Below are positions 1-9,857 of a stretch of 21,732 nucleotides of DNA, piece after piece. The number at the start of each line of letters is the position of its first letter. Positions within the stretch are counted from its first letter, which is position 1. This DNA is from Apostichopus californicus (taxonomy: Eukaryota; Echinodermata; Holothuroidea; Aspidochirotida; Stichopodidae). The stretch is taken from positions 1-21,732 of the forward strand of contig JAIPMN010111730.1 of assembly GCA_020650975.1 (NCBI GenBank), given 5' to 3'. The translations under genes and the position numbers were made by a program. The notes under the pieces were generated by a model that was given only the letters and a program-made list of their open reading frames with translations, was not told the origin of the DNA and ran no database searches.

Positions 1-134
1 AAACAACTACATGTTAACCAATTCATTATAAAATACCAGTGTTTTGTTCAATTTCTATGTATACCTTACACACAGAAGGTACCTTCGAAAAAGTGATACT
101 ACCTATATCACTTCATCATATCAACATTTTACAG

Positions 135-311
135 GGGACTGGATATTTGGTGAACATGCAGCTATTAATATGACTGATATTTTGTCACAATCAGTTGTAT
201 TCTTACCTCATAGACATACTTCAATCTGTTCCTGTCAATGGAAAACAACCGATGCTCAATCATTACGTTTGGAGTCCCATATTATGCCATTTACTGTTCA
301 CAATCTACAAT
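135..311 (+). CDS. Possible upstream exon, product not recognised
   Basis: A reading frame stays open from 44 to 343, which is long for such AT-rich sequence. Within it a plausible acceptor (CATTTTACAG, AG at 133-134) and a modest donor (GTATCT at 312) bound a 177-base stretch. The peptide has Cys, Trp and Leu spaced as in an extracellular domain (SICSCQW, then SLRLES, then LQC), but I recognise no family. If real, it would end one base into a codon, setting phase 1 for the downstream triplets. It is the only candidate I see for the exon feeding the array. The donor lies about 65 bases before a TTCAAGAAACCAC motif, close to the donor-to-motif distance in array units. It could equally be a chance open frame. 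Confidence 0.25.
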
Positions 312-476
312 GTATCTCTTGGACTACCCCTCCACCTCGATAATCTCAAATTTTACCAATATCTCACCATAACCAGCTTCAAGAAACCACATGCTTCCTC
401 TGCAGTTTCTTTTATATTCAGGAATGCGTCAATAACATATTGCAATGGAATAGAATAAAATTAAAGTTGAATGACT
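312..476 (+). other. Degenerate leading edge of the array
   Basis: No gene seen. A TTCAAGAAACCAC motif near 376 matches the TTCAAAGAAACCACCA module found about 55 bases after the donor in many array units, so the array's sequence family seems to begin here. The remainder is too diverged to align by eye. Confidence 0.4.
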
Positions 477-690
477 TTTTTAATTCTTTGTTTTCGTACA
501 CAATTTGAATAAAAATAATTTGCACATCATTGCAACTGAGTTGATGAGACCCAAAACAGGAAAAAGAGCTAAGGAAATTAGTTCTTTCAAATATAATACA
601 CTGACATTTTAAAGTCACTTTTTTTTACTGTTTTACTCTATGATATAATGATTCATTATTTTCTTCTTTCGATTTGTTCCTTCTTTGCAG

Positions 691-693
691 ACC
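691..693 (+). other. Candidate 3-nt microexon 1: ACC
   Basis: Acceptor TTCTTTGCAG (AG 689-690), triplet ACC (Thr in frame 0), donor GTAAGTACTT from 694. First cassette of the array; the next is 417 bases downstream. Confidence 0.55.
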
Positions 694-728
694 GTAAGTA
701 CTTATCGTGATTAGCATTTGTAGAACAC

Positions 729-746
729 TGTTAATATATATTAACA
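729..746. other. Perfect 18-base palindrome downstream of a donor
   Basis: TGTTAATATATATTAACA is its own reverse complement and begins 35 bases after donor 1. The same or a slightly broken palindrome recurs at the same place in many family A units, for example after cassettes 2, 6, 22 and 28. In others it is degraded (GTTATTTTATATTAAC). It could form an RNA hairpin just inside each intron. Confidence 0.7.
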
Positions 747-1107
747 TGTGGACAATCAATTCCTGTTAATTCTTCATTTTTATACATAATTTGATTGAAA
801 TATTGTAATTTTTACAACATTGGTACCGCACAATTTAATACAATGACATGTTTATCGATGATATGAATTGCAATGTCAATGACGATAGACGATTGTTTTG
901 AAACGAATTTGTCACTTTAATATTTTATCATTGAAGTTATGAGCTAGTGCGTTGATGAACCAAACACAGAAAAAACCCAAGAAAGCCTAATTGTTTCAAT
1001 TGTAATTAACTGACATTTTAAAGTCACTGTGTTTGTGTTTTTACTGTTTTTCTCTATTATATAATGATTCCTTCTTTTCTTCTTTCCATCTGTTCCTTTC
1101 TTTGCAG

Positions 1108-1110
1108 ACC
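1108..1110 (+). other. Candidate 3-nt microexon 2: ACC
   Basis: TTCTTTGCAG, ACC (Thr), GTAAGTACTT. Same triplet as cassette 1; family A. Next cassette 417 bases on. Confidence 0.55.
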
Positions 1111-1524
1111 GTAAGTACTTATCATGATTAACATTTGAAGAACACTGTTAATATATATTAACATGAGGACAATCATTTACTGTTAGTTCTTCATTTTCTT
1201 ACATAATTTGATTGGAATATTCTAATTTTCACAACAATGGTAACGCACAATTTTTATACAATAACAGATTTATTGATGATATGACTTGCAATGTCAAAGA
1301 AGATAGAACGATTGTTTTGAAACGAATTTGTCATTGATATTTTACCATTGAACTTATGAGCTAGTGCGTTGATGAGCCAAACACATGAAATAAATTAAGG
1401 AAACCTGGTTGTTTCAATTATAATAAACTGACATATTAAAGTCACTGTGTTTGTATTTTTATTGTTTTTCTATATTATATAATGATAAGTTCTTTTTTCT
1501 GTCTCTCTGTTCCCTTATTTGCAG

Positions 1525-1527
1525 GCG
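1525..1527 (+). other. Candidate 3-nt microexon 3: GCG
   Basis: TTATTTGCAG, GCG (Ala), GTAAGTACTT. Its downstream intron (GAACAGCGTTATTTTATATT) closely matches that of cassette 5, which has the same triplet. Confidence 0.55.
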
Positions 1528-1940
1528 GTAAGTACTTATCATGATTAACATTTGTAGAACAGCGTTATTTTATATTAACATGAGGAAAATCAATTCCTGT
1601 TAATTCCTCATTTTCATACACAATTTGATTGAAGTATTATAATTTGCACAACATTGGTAACGCACAATTCAATACAATAACATGTTTATCGATGATATGA
1701 CTTACAAAGTCAATGAAGACAGAACGATTGTTTTGAAATAATTTGTCACTTTAATATTTCACCATTGAAGTAATGAGCAGGTGCGTTGATGAGCCAAACA
1801 CAGAAAAAAAAAATAAGGAAACCAAGTTGTTTCAATTATAATAAACTGACATTTTAAAGTCACTGTTTGTGTTTTTACTGTTTTTCTCTATTATATAATG
1901 ATTCGTTCATTTTCCTTTCCATCTGTTCCTTTCTTTGCAG

Positions 1941-1943
1941 ACC
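1941..1943 (+). other. Candidate 3-nt microexon 4: ACC
   Basis: TTCTTTGCAG, ACC (Thr), GTAAGTATTT. Units 2/3 and 4/5 repeat the order ACC then GCG, suggesting a two-unit duplication. Confidence 0.55.
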
Positions 1944-2343
1944 GTAAGTATTTATCATGATTAACATTTGAAAAACACTGTTATTATATATTAACATGAG
2001 GACAAACAATTCCTGTTAGTTCTTAATTTTCGTACATTATTTGATTGAAATATAACTTTTACAACATTGGTAACACACAATTTAATACAATAACATGTTT
2101 ATCGATGATATGATGATAGAACGATTGTTTTGAAACGAATTTGTCACTTTAATATGTTACCATTGAACTTATGAGCTAGTGCGTTGATGAGCCAAACACA
2201 TAAAAATAAACTAAGGAAACCAAGTTGTTACAAATATAATAAACTGACATATTAAAGTCACTGTGTTTGCGTTTTTACTGTTTTTCTCTATTATATAATG
2301 ATTCGTTCTTTTTTCCCCTTTCTCTCTGTTCCTTTCTTTGCAG

Positions 2344-2346
2344 GCG
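2344..2346 (+). other. Candidate 3-nt microexon 5: GCG
   Basis: TTCTTTGCAG, GCG (Ala), GTAAGTACTT; downstream TTATCACGATTAAC. Spacing from cassette 4 is 403, to cassette 6 is 420. Confidence 0.55.
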
Positions 2347-2763
2347 GTAAGTACTTATCACGATTAACATTTGTAGAACAGCGTTATTTTATATTAACAT
2401 GAGGAAAATCAATTCCTGTTAATTCCTCATTTTCATACACAATTTGATTGAAGTATTATAATTTACACAACATTGGTAACGCTCGATTAAATAAAGTAAC
2501 ATGTTTATCGATGATATGACTTGCAATGTCAATGAAGATAAAACGATTTTTTTGAAACGAATTAGTCACTTTAGCATTTCATCACTGAAGTTATGAGCTA
2601 GTGCGTTGATGAGCCAAACACAGAGAAAAAACGTAGGAAACCTAGTTGTTTCAATTGTAATAAACTGACATATTAAAGTCACTGTGTTTGTGTTTTTACT
2701 GTTGTTCTCTATTATGTAATGATTCGTTCATTTTCTTCTTTCCATCTGTACCTTTCTTTGCAG

Positions 2764-2766
2764 GTA
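2764..2766 (+). other. Candidate 3-nt microexon 6: GTA
   Basis: TTCTTTGCAG, GTA (Val), GTAAGTACTT. The triplet starts with GT, so CAG|GTAGTA also offers a zero-length step with a weak donor. In phase 2, joining to cassette 7 would create TAG. Confidence 0.55.
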
Positions 2767-3185
2767 GTAAGTACTTATCATGATTAACAATTGTAAAACA
2801 GTATTAATATATATTAACATGTGGAAAATCAATTCCTGTTAATTCTTCATCTTTGTACATAATTTGATTGAAATTTTATAATTTTCACAACATTGGTAAC
2901 GCACAATTTAATACAATAACATGTTTATAGATGATATGACTTACAATGTCAATGAAGATAAAACGATTGTTTTGAAATGAATTTGTCACTTTAACATTTC
3001 ATCACTGAAGTTATGAGCTAGTGCGTTGATGAGCCAAATACAGAAACAAAGCTAAGGAAACCTATTTGTTTCAATTGTAATAAACTGACATATTAAAGTC
3101 ACTGTGTTTGTGTTTTTACTGTTTTTCTCTATTTGGTAATGATTCGTCTTTTTTTTTATATTTCCATCTGTACCTTTCTTTGCAG

Positions 3186-3188
3186 GTG
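3186..3188 (+). other. Candidate 3-nt microexon 7: GTG
   Basis: TTCTTTGCAG, GTG (Val), GTAAGTACTT, last of the first run of family A units. Confidence 0.55.
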
Positions 3189-3606
3189 GTAAGTACTTAT
3201 CATGATTAACATTTGTAAAACAGCGTTATTTTATATGAACATGAAGGAAATCAATTCCTGTTAATTCCTCATTTTCATAGACAATTTGATTGAAATATTA
3301 TAATTTTCACAAAATTGGTAACACACAATTTAATGCAATAACATGTTTATCGATGATATTACTTGCAATGTCAATAAAGATAGAACGATAGTTTTGAAAT
3401 GAATTTGTCACTTTAATATTTCACCATCCATGATATAAGCTAGTTTGGTTATGAGCCAAAAACAGGCAAAATGCTTAGGACAACTGGTTCTTTCACTTAT
3501 AACAATATTCATTATAAAGTCATTATAGTTGTGTTTAGTCTGGTTTTTGTTGTATTATGTAAAGATTTCTTCCTTTCTTCTGTCCATTTATCTGTTTTCT
3601 TTTCAG

Positions 3607-3609
3607 GGG
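3607..3609 (+). other. Candidate 3-nt microexon 8: GGG
   Basis: TTCTTTTCAG, GGG (Gly), donor GTTAGTATTT (A to T at +3, weaker). First family B unit; nearly identical to unit 19, whose donor is intact. Confidence 0.45.
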
Positions 3610-4039
3610 GTTAGTATTTTTCATGATTAATGTCTCTAGAAACGTGGCATGATCTCTTTGGTCTTCAAAGAAACCACCAGGCAAATCTATTCCATTAATC
3701 CTATATTTTCATACACGATTTGAATAAAATATTAAAATTTTCAAAACATTGATAACGCAAAATTTGATACAATAACAAGTTTATCGATTATAGGAATGGC
3801 ATTTTCAATGGAGATAGAGCAAATGTTTTGAAATGAATTTGTAACCTAATAATTTAACATTTGATGATATCAGCTAGTGAGGTAATGAGCCAAACACAGG
3901 GAAAACACTAAGGAACCCTAGTTGTTTCAGTTATCGTACCCTTACATTTTAAAGTACTGTGTTTTGCGTTTTTGCATTTTCTTCTCTATTATATGATGAC
4001 TTATTCTGTTCTTCTTTCTATCTTTTCGTTTGATTACAG

Positions 4040-4042
4040 GGA
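4040..4042 (+). other. Candidate 3-nt microexon 9: GGA
   Basis: TTGATTACAG, GGA (Gly), GTAAGTGATT. Its duplicate, cassette 20, has GCA with otherwise identical acceptor and donor. The next unit is short (361) because the middle of the intron is deleted near 4227. Confidence 0.55.
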
Positions 4043-4400
4043 GTAAGTGATTGTCATGATTACCGTATTTAGATACATATTAGTATCAATCCCCTATTCA
4101 CGGAACCAACCAGAGAAATCTTTATCTGATAATTCTTTATTTCCATACACAATTTAAATTAAACTTTATATTTGGCCCCAACATTGGTAACGCACGATTA
4201 ATAATGTTTAATAATATGTTTATCGGTTATATGACTTAGTGCGTTGATTAGCCAAACACAGAAAAAAAGCTAAGAAAACCAAGTTGTTTCAATTATAATA
4301 AACTGACATTTTAAAGTCACCGTGTTTGTGTTTTTACTGTTTTTCTCTATTATATAATGATACGTTCCTTTTTTCTTTCCATCTGTACCTTTCTCTGCAG

Positions 4401-4403
4401 GCA
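4401..4403 (+). other. Candidate 3-nt microexon 10: GCA
   Basis: TTCTCTGCAG, GCA (Ala), GTAAGTTCTT. A family A unit embedded among family B units. Confidence 0.5.
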
Positions 4404-4811
4404 GTAAGTTCTTATCATGATTAACATTTGAAGAACAGCGTTATTTCATTTTAACATGAGTGAAATTTATTCCTGTTTATTCCTCACTTTTATTCACAAT
4501 TTGATTGAAATATTATAATTTTAACAACATTGTTAACGCACAAGTTAATACAGTAACATGTTTATCAATTATTAGAATGGAAATGTCTTTGTAGATAGAG
4601 CGATTGTTTTGAATTGAATTTGTCACTCAAGTATTTCACCATTGAAGTTATGAGCTAGTGAGGTGATGAGTCGAAAATATGAACAACATACAGGAAACTT
4701 GTTGTTCCAATTATAAGCGCTTACGTTTTAAATTTACTGTATTTGCTGTTTTTACTTTTTCCTTTTTATATGATGTTTTCTTTTTCTTTCTATCCATTCA
4801 TTTGGTTGCAG

Positions 4812-4814
4812 GTC
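4812..4814 (+). other. Candidate 3-nt microexon 11: GTC
   Basis: TGGTTGCAG, GTC (Val), GTAAGTCATT. The following intron is long (564 to the next cassette) because the ATGTTTATCGAT / TCAATGAAGATAG modules are repeated about three times (4950-5190). Confidence 0.5.
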
Positions 4815-5375
4815 GTAAGTCATTTTCATGATTAACGTTTGTAGATACATATCATGATCTATTCTATTTTCAAGGAGAGCACCAGAGAAATCAGTTCCTT
4901 TTATATTTTACTTTTGAGTGAATTGTGACAATTTTTACAAAAATAACATGTTTATCGATAACATGTCAATGAAGATAGAACGATTGTTTTGAAATGATTT
5001 GGTTACTTAAATATCTAATTATGAATGGTATGATCGCAGTCTCAATGAAGATAGACCAATTGTTATTAAACGAATTTGTAACTCTAACATTAATCATTAA
5101 TGACATCAGTTAGTGAGGCTCAGCGCCAGTTGCACCATTAAATGCAATAACATGTTTATCAATTATATTAATGGCAATGTCAGTGAAGCAGGATTTTTTT
5201 TTTTTTAAAGTTGTCATTTTAACATTTAACCATTGATGAGAAAGCTAAGAAAAACAACACTAAAACTATACTAACATTTTAATGGTCAGTGTGTTTTCGT
5301 TTTTATTGTTTTTTTTCGCTTATTTTATAATTTTTTCCTTTCTTCTTTTTCTCTATCTATAATGTTTCTTTGCAG

Positions 5376-5378
5376 GCG
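5376..5378 (+). other. Candidate 3-nt microexon 12: GCG
   Basis: TTCTTTGCAG, GCG (Ala), GTAAGTTTTT. Last cassette before the 5481-7432 insertion, which splits this unit's intron; the next cassette is 2106 bases away. Confidence 0.5.
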
Positions 5379-5494
5379 GTAAGTTTTTATCATGGTTTAC
5401 CTTTGTAGATACACGTGCCATTACCTATTCTCTCTTAAAGAATCCACCAGGGAAATCAATCCCTGTGAATCTTTATATTAATCAGGAATGCCAA

Positions 5495-5610
5495 TCAAAT
5501 ATGTGGCAGTATTAGGACCACATGATGAATCAAATGTTCTTGGTCAATATGTGGAGGTGCTATTAGTGCCACATAAGGACTAAATTGTTTTTGGTCATCA
5601 TGTGGCGATA
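5495..5610. repeat. Short palindromic minisatellite, ~2.4 copies
   Basis: ATGTGG occurs at 5501, 5549 and 5600, with CCACAT at 5518 and 5569. Period is 48-51 bases, and each copy also carries a GTTCTTGGTCA-like word. Each ATGTGG..CCACAT pair could form a small hairpin. Confidence 0.7.
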
Positions 5611-5733
5611 ACTTGTATTTTAATAATGACTTAGGTTTACATAATTATTTTCTGCATTTTTGTAGGTTTCGGCGCTCCATTTATATTTGCTTGGTTCCGT
5701 GGTCTTAAGAGGCTAAATGGCACGTAACAGTAA

Positions 5734-6243
5734 CAGAAGGTACAAATTCACGCACAGAATACAGTATTCATGAAGACTGAGACCCCGGTTGGAGAACACT
5801 TTAACCTTCCAAACCATACCATTAATGACATGTCCCTTCTGGGGATTGAATCCTTAGGTAGCCGTCCTGACCTAGTACGAATCAGCAGAGAGAGGCTGTG
5901 GATGCAACGCCTTCGCACCATTCAACCTCATGGGCTCAACATTCAGGAAAGACATGACCAACTGTCCCCACCCCCTCTCCATCTCCCCTTGTTCCCGCCC
6001 CCTGTCACTCTTCCTCTCGAAGCTCTCTTCCAACCTTTTTTTTCTCCACACCTTTCTGTTTTTTTCCTTCTCTATTTCATTTTCCCTACCCTCTTCCGTT
6101 ATTCTCTGTTTGTCCCTCTACAGTCCTACCTCTCCTCTTCCTCCTGTTGGTTTCTTTCTTCTCTCCATCCCTTGTCTACCAATCCTCTTACATCAATCTC
6201 TGTGTCATTAACCTGCCTGTATTCTGTGCGTGTAATTGCCTAA
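5734..6243 (+). pseudogene. Penelope-like element fragment: C-terminal end of the GIY-YIG endonuclease
   Basis: The frame is open from 5734 (first ATG 5770) to a TAA at 6241. The peptide ETPVGEHFNLPNHTI, then R-x-S-R-E-R-L-W-M-Q-R-L and HGLNIQ, is the pattern I know from the C-terminal part of the GIY-YIG endonuclease of Penelope-like retroelements, with the conserved His/Asn pair, the Glu of the R..E..W segment and the closing GLN. The reverse transcriptase and the N-terminal half of the endonuclease, including the GIY and YIG motifs, are absent. This is therefore a 5'-truncated dead copy, as is common for these elements. Residues after about 5965 are low-complexity Pro/Leu/Ser/Phe from the pyrimidine-rich tail and are probably not real protein. 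It has no visible role in the array. Confidence 0.8.
5964..6175 (+). repeat. Pyrimidine-rich low-complexity tail of the Penelope-like fragment
   Basis: Almost uninterrupted C/T (CCCACCCCCTCTCC, then TTCTCC/CTCTTC words) directly follows the endonuclease end. It probably represents the element's 3' untranslated part. Confidence 0.7.
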
Positions 6244-6584
6244 AGAAACATGTGAGGTTGTCTTCGGCGGCCATTGCGTATTTAAATTTCCATCCAATAT
6301 CCAGTAGCCTACCTCATAATTTATGGGCGTTCATGGGCGTTTCAAAACGGCAACTGAGCAGGAAGCAAGTATTGCAAAACACTATTGGGCCCTCAAGTAG
6401 TATTAGTAAAAACAGAAGGACACATGTATAATCAATCTAGAACCGCACATACTATCCGCGAAATACAACCACAGTATAGGTATGCAGCACACTTTATGCG
6501 CAGACAACATTACTTGAACGCCACACAGACGAAAGTTGCTTACCCCACAAAGGATAAAAAGTAAGCAAGAGCAACGTTAGAAGT

Positions 6585-6612
6585 CTGACGTTCAAAGCAT
6601 GAGAATTGTCAG
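6585..6612. other. Hairpin, possible decayed hammerhead-like motif of the Penelope element
   Basis: CTGAC (6585) pairs with GTCAG (6608). On the minus strand it reads CTGACAA..GCTTTGAACGTCAG, reminiscent of the hammerhead core CTGANGA..GAAAC-GTC known from Penelope-like terminal repeats. There is one core mismatch and one missing A, so it would not be active. Suggestive only. Confidence 0.25.
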
Positions 6613-7203
6613 ATGGCAAACGTTTAAACCGGCGAAAGGTTATAATTCCGACGTAAAGGTGGCCAAATTAATTCTTGTCAGGTTTGTACCTGGGATAGGT
6701 TAAAATTGTGTCTGACCCTCTTTATGATCTCGGTTGTTAATATCCATTTGTTATTAAACCGAGGAGCTAAATGGGTTTTTAATATTTGGAAACTTTATGC
6801 CGTCATCTTGGGCTTTTCATAATTCCATAATTCGACTTCAGCAGGTGTTAACGGTAATGTGTAATTGATTCACGACAATTTCGAAATGGCTCACAGGTCC
6901 AAAATAAACACTGATCCCAACTTTAAGTGTGCATTGCAATGAAAAAGAAATTTTATTAGGCTTGAAATTGTATTTAAAACAGATTTACCCGTTATTACTT
7001 TGGAAAAACTGGTAAAAAGAAACATTGATGGTTGATGATGTATTAAAGCTCGAATTTTATCAGGTACCATTTTCATAAATGATATAAATATAAAATACAA
7101 ATAAAATGCAGGATATATTAATCGCCAACTATGTAAAGAAATGAGTGGCCTAAGAATACTATACATGGAAGGACAACACAAAAGCAATGAATGCTTGTAA
7201 TTT

Positions 7204-7372
7204 ATGCAACGGTGACCTACAGTATAGGTTGTGGTTAACTTTCCTGTATTGTAGAACCTCCATAATGTGATCGTCAATCAGATATTAAAGGCACAATCTG
7301 AATGGTGACCTATAGATATGGGTATGCTGGTCATCCTTCCTGCCCATGAAATGTAGCATGTGAATATTGTAG
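7204..7372. repeat. Two-copy imperfect repeat, period ~93
   Basis: GGTGACCTACAGTATAGG (7211) recurs as GGTGACCTATAGATATGG (7304), each followed by a TTTCCTG or TTCCTG word and then ATGTGA. It is probably part of a decayed mobile repeat. The GGTGACCTATAG word resembles repeats I recall from bivalve genomes, but this is unverified. Confidence 0.5.
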
Positions 7373-7481
7373 TGCTTGCATCTAAACAGATCCAGCCTTG
7401 TATATATTTACTTTTGTACAATGTGTCCTCTAGTATAATGGTGTGTTCTTTTCTTCTCTCTATCAATTTGTTTCGTTACAG

Positions 7482-7484
7482 GTC
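7482..7484 (+). other. Candidate 3-nt microexon 13: GTC
   Basis: TCGTTACAG, GTC (Val), GTAAGTCTTT. First cassette after the insertion. Its acceptor tract survives although the intron upstream was replaced. Confidence 0.5.
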
Positions 7485-7897
7485 GTAAGTCTTTTTCATG
7501 ATTAACGTTTGTAGATACGTATCATATCTGATCCCCTTTGAAAACACCGACAGGGAAATCAGTTTCTGTAATTGTTTAGTTTATACACATTCTGAATCAA
7601 ATATTATAATTTTTAAAACATTGGTAACAAACAATTTAATACAACACCATTTTTATCAATCATATAAATGACAATGTCAATGAAGATATAAGATTGTTTT
7701 GAAATGAATTTTTAACTTTAACATTTAACTGTTGAAGATATGAGCTAGTGGAGTGACGATCGAAAAACAAAAAAGTCAAGGAAAACTTGTTGTTTCAGTT
7801 GTAAACTTCCTTTCTAAAGTCACTGTGCATGTCTTTATATAGATGATGGTCTATAATATCATGATTTTTTCTTTCTTCTTTAAATGTTTCTTTAAAG

Positions 7898-7900
7898 GTG
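7898..7900 (+). other. Candidate 3-nt microexon 14: GTG
   Basis: Acceptor TTCTTTAAAG (AAG instead of CAG, a weaker site), GTG (Val), GTAAGTGATT. Cassette 16 shares the AAAG acceptor and the triplet. Confidence 0.4.
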
Positions 7901-8327
7901 GTAAGTGATTTTTTGATTAACATTTGTATATAGGCCCACGTGTCAGTTTCTATTCCCTTTCAAAGACAACACCAGGGATATTAATTCCTGTTAATTCTTA
8001 AGTTTCATTCACAATCTGAGTGAAATATAATATTCAAATCATGGGTAACGCACAATTTATGACAATAGCATGTTGATTGTTTGCATGGATTGCCATGTCA
8101 ATGAAGATAGATCAATTGTTTTTAAATAAATTTGTAACTCTAACATTAACCATTGAAGTTATGAGCTAGTGAGGTTAAGAGCCGAAAGCAGCGGAAAAGC
8201 TAGGGAAACTCGTTGTTTCAATCATCATAAACTGAAATTTTAAAAGCACCGTGTTTGTGTTTTACTGTTTTCTCTAGTAAAAATTGATTGTTTCTTTTCT
8301 TCTTTACATCCGTTCCTTTCATTGCAG

Positions 8328-8330
8328 GTC
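8328..8330 (+). other. Candidate 3-nt microexon 15: GTC
   Basis: TTCATTGCAG, GTC (Val), GTAAGTAGTT. The following intron is 607 bases to cassette 16 because a cassette was deleted in between. Confidence 0.5.
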
Positions 8331-8675
8331 GTAAGTAGTTATCGTAATTAACGTTTGTCGAACAGTGTTATTATCTATTACCATGAGGGGAAATATTCCT
8401 GTTAATTCCTTATTTTTATACACAATTTGAGTGAAATATAAAAAATATTCACTACATTGTTATCGCACAATTGAATTGAACAACAAATTTATTTATTTTA
8501 TGAATGATATGAATGAAGATATATTTATTGGTGTGAAATGAATTTATCACTTTAACCTTTAACCGCTGATGATATGATGTGATGAGCCATACAGTGGAAA
8601 AGCTTGAAAACTATCTGATTCAAATATATAAAAATATACATATTTTTTTGAAGTCACTGTGTTTACGTTTTTCCC

Positions 8676-8712
8676 GTTTCTTGTCTATTTATAAATGATA
8701 TGAATGACAATG
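8676..8712 (+). other. Fusion point: a whole splice cassette deleted
   Basis: The TTTCTTGTCTATT that normally leads to the T/C tract jumps straight into TATAAATGATATGAATGACAATGAAGG, a mid-intron module. Acceptor, triplet and donor are all gone. The shared ATATGA(T/A)-like words at both sides suggest a recombination junction. Confidence 0.75.
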
Positions 8713-8934
8713 AAGGTAGAACGATTGTTGTTAAATGTATATATAACTTTAACATTTAACCTTTGATGATATGAGCTAGTGAGGTGACGAGACAAAAACA
8801 GGGGAAAAGCTAAGGAAAAGTAGTTGGTTCAGTTGCAATACACTTCCATTTAAAGTCACTGTGCTTGTCTTCATTCAGAATATGATCTATAATATCATAG
8901 TTTGTTTCTTCTTCTTTTTATCTGTTCTTTAAAG

Positions 8935-8937
8935 GTG
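8935..8937 (+). other. Candidate 3-nt microexon 16: GTG
   Basis: TTCTTTAAAG, GTG (Val), donor GTAGGTGTTG (+4 changed). Both sites are weaker than average, so this is one of the least convincing cassettes. Confidence 0.35.
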
Positions 8938-9369
8938 GTAGGTGTTGTTCATGATTTTAATTTGTACATATGTGTCCGTTTCTAGTCCCTTTTCAAGGAA
9001 ACCACCAGGCAAATCAGTTCCTGTTTATTCTTTATTTTCATACACAATTTAAATGAAATATAAACATTTCACTACATTGATATTGCACAATTGAATAAAA
9101 CAACAAGTTGATCTATTATATGAATTTGCAATGTCAATGAAGATATAACGATTGTTGTGTAATGAATTTATAACTTTCAATTTAACCATTTATGATACGA
9201 ACTAATGAGGTGATGAGCCAGAACAGGGGAAAAGCTTACCAAAACTATCTGCTTCAATTATAACAAAAACTTACAATTTGAAGTCACTGAGTTTATGTTT
9301 TTACTGTTTCTTGTCTATTATGTGATGATTTATTACTTTTTTCTTTCTATCTATTTGGGTGTTTTGCAG

Positions 9370-9372
9370 GTG
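9370..9372 (+). other. Candidate 3-nt microexon 17: GTG
   Basis: GTTTTGCAG, GTG (Val), donor GTAAGGCTTT (+6 changed). Cassettes 13-17 all carry GTC or GTG, so all would be Val. Confidence 0.45.
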
Positions 9373-9461
9373 GTAAGGCTTTTCAAGATTTACATTGTAG
9401 AAAAGTGTCAGTTTCTATTCCCCTTTCAAAGAAGCAACCAGGCAAACTAGTTCCTGTTAAT

Positions 9462-9485
9462 TCTTTATTTCTTTTTCATGATTAA
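9462..9485 (+). other. Fusion point: cassette deleted, post-donor module retained
   Basis: CTGTTAATTCTTTATTT joins directly to CTTTTTCATGATTAACATTTG, which normally sits just after a donor. A unit body with its acceptor, triplet and donor has dropped out. Confidence 0.75.
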
Positions 9486-9854
9486 CATTTGTAGATATGT
9501 ATTATTATCTAAACCATTTTCAAAGAAGGCAGCAGGGGACTCAATTCATGATTATTATTTACTTATGAATGTAAAGTTACAAATTTCGTAACATTGGTTA
9601 CGAACAATTAAATACAAAAACTAGTTTATCGATTATATGAATGTCATTGACGATAGAACGTTTGTTTTGAAATGAATTCGTTACAATAACATTTAAAAAT
9701 TGATATGAATAGATAGTGAGTTGATTAACCAAAAACATTCATAAAAACTAGTTATAACTAAATAATAACACCTTTAGTTTTAAAGTTAATGCTTTACTTT
9801 TTTTCTATTATATTATGATTTTTTTCTTCTTTCTATCTATTCGTTTCGTTGCAG

Positions 9855-9857
9855 GGA
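9855..9857 (+). other. Candidate 3-nt microexon 18: GGA
   Basis: TCGTTGCAG, GGA (Gly), GTAAGTCTTT; family B. Confidence 0.5.

Larger units (their letters stand above)
3430..4096 (+). repeat. Duplicated block, copy 1 (units 8-9)
   Basis: Matches 10121-10762 almost base for base by eye, including unusual words such as GAAACCACCAGGCAAAT, GATATCAGCTAGTGAGG and TTATCGTACCCTTACAT. Copy 2 lacks a short piece near 10430. This is a relatively recent two-unit duplication or conversion over about 6.7 kb. Confidence 0.85.
5481..7432. mobile_element. Composite insertion interrupting the array
   Basis: Unit sequence stops near 5480 (after CAATCCCTGTGAATC) and resumes near 7433 just upstream of the T/C tract of cassette 13, so about 250 bases of the unit are missing. 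The insert holds a minisatellite, a Penelope-like element 3' part, a pyrimidine-rich tract, a hairpin and a two-copy repeat. 6240-6580, 6613-7203 and 7371-7432 contain no gene I recognise. A minus-strand open frame at 6891-7277 looks like chance in AT-rich sequence. Confidence 0.7.

Noticed and set aside
135-343. Immunoglobulin, CUB or sushi domain assignment
   Set aside because: Cys and Trp spacing is only loosely suggestive; no full motif of any of these folds is present.
418-618. Minus-strand 66-codon frame at the array start
   Set aside because: Overlaps unit 1 sequence and is not preserved in other units.
5930-6431. Open frames in the pyrimidine-rich tail after the Penelope fragment
   Set aside because: Proline/leucine/serine/phenylalanine low-complexity translations of a C/T tract; shadows of the element's non-coding tail.
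6891-7277. 128-codon minus-strand open frame
   Set aside because: Low-complexity Leu/Ile/Phe/Ser-rich translation of AT-rich DNA within the insertion, no recognisable motif, no splice or start context.
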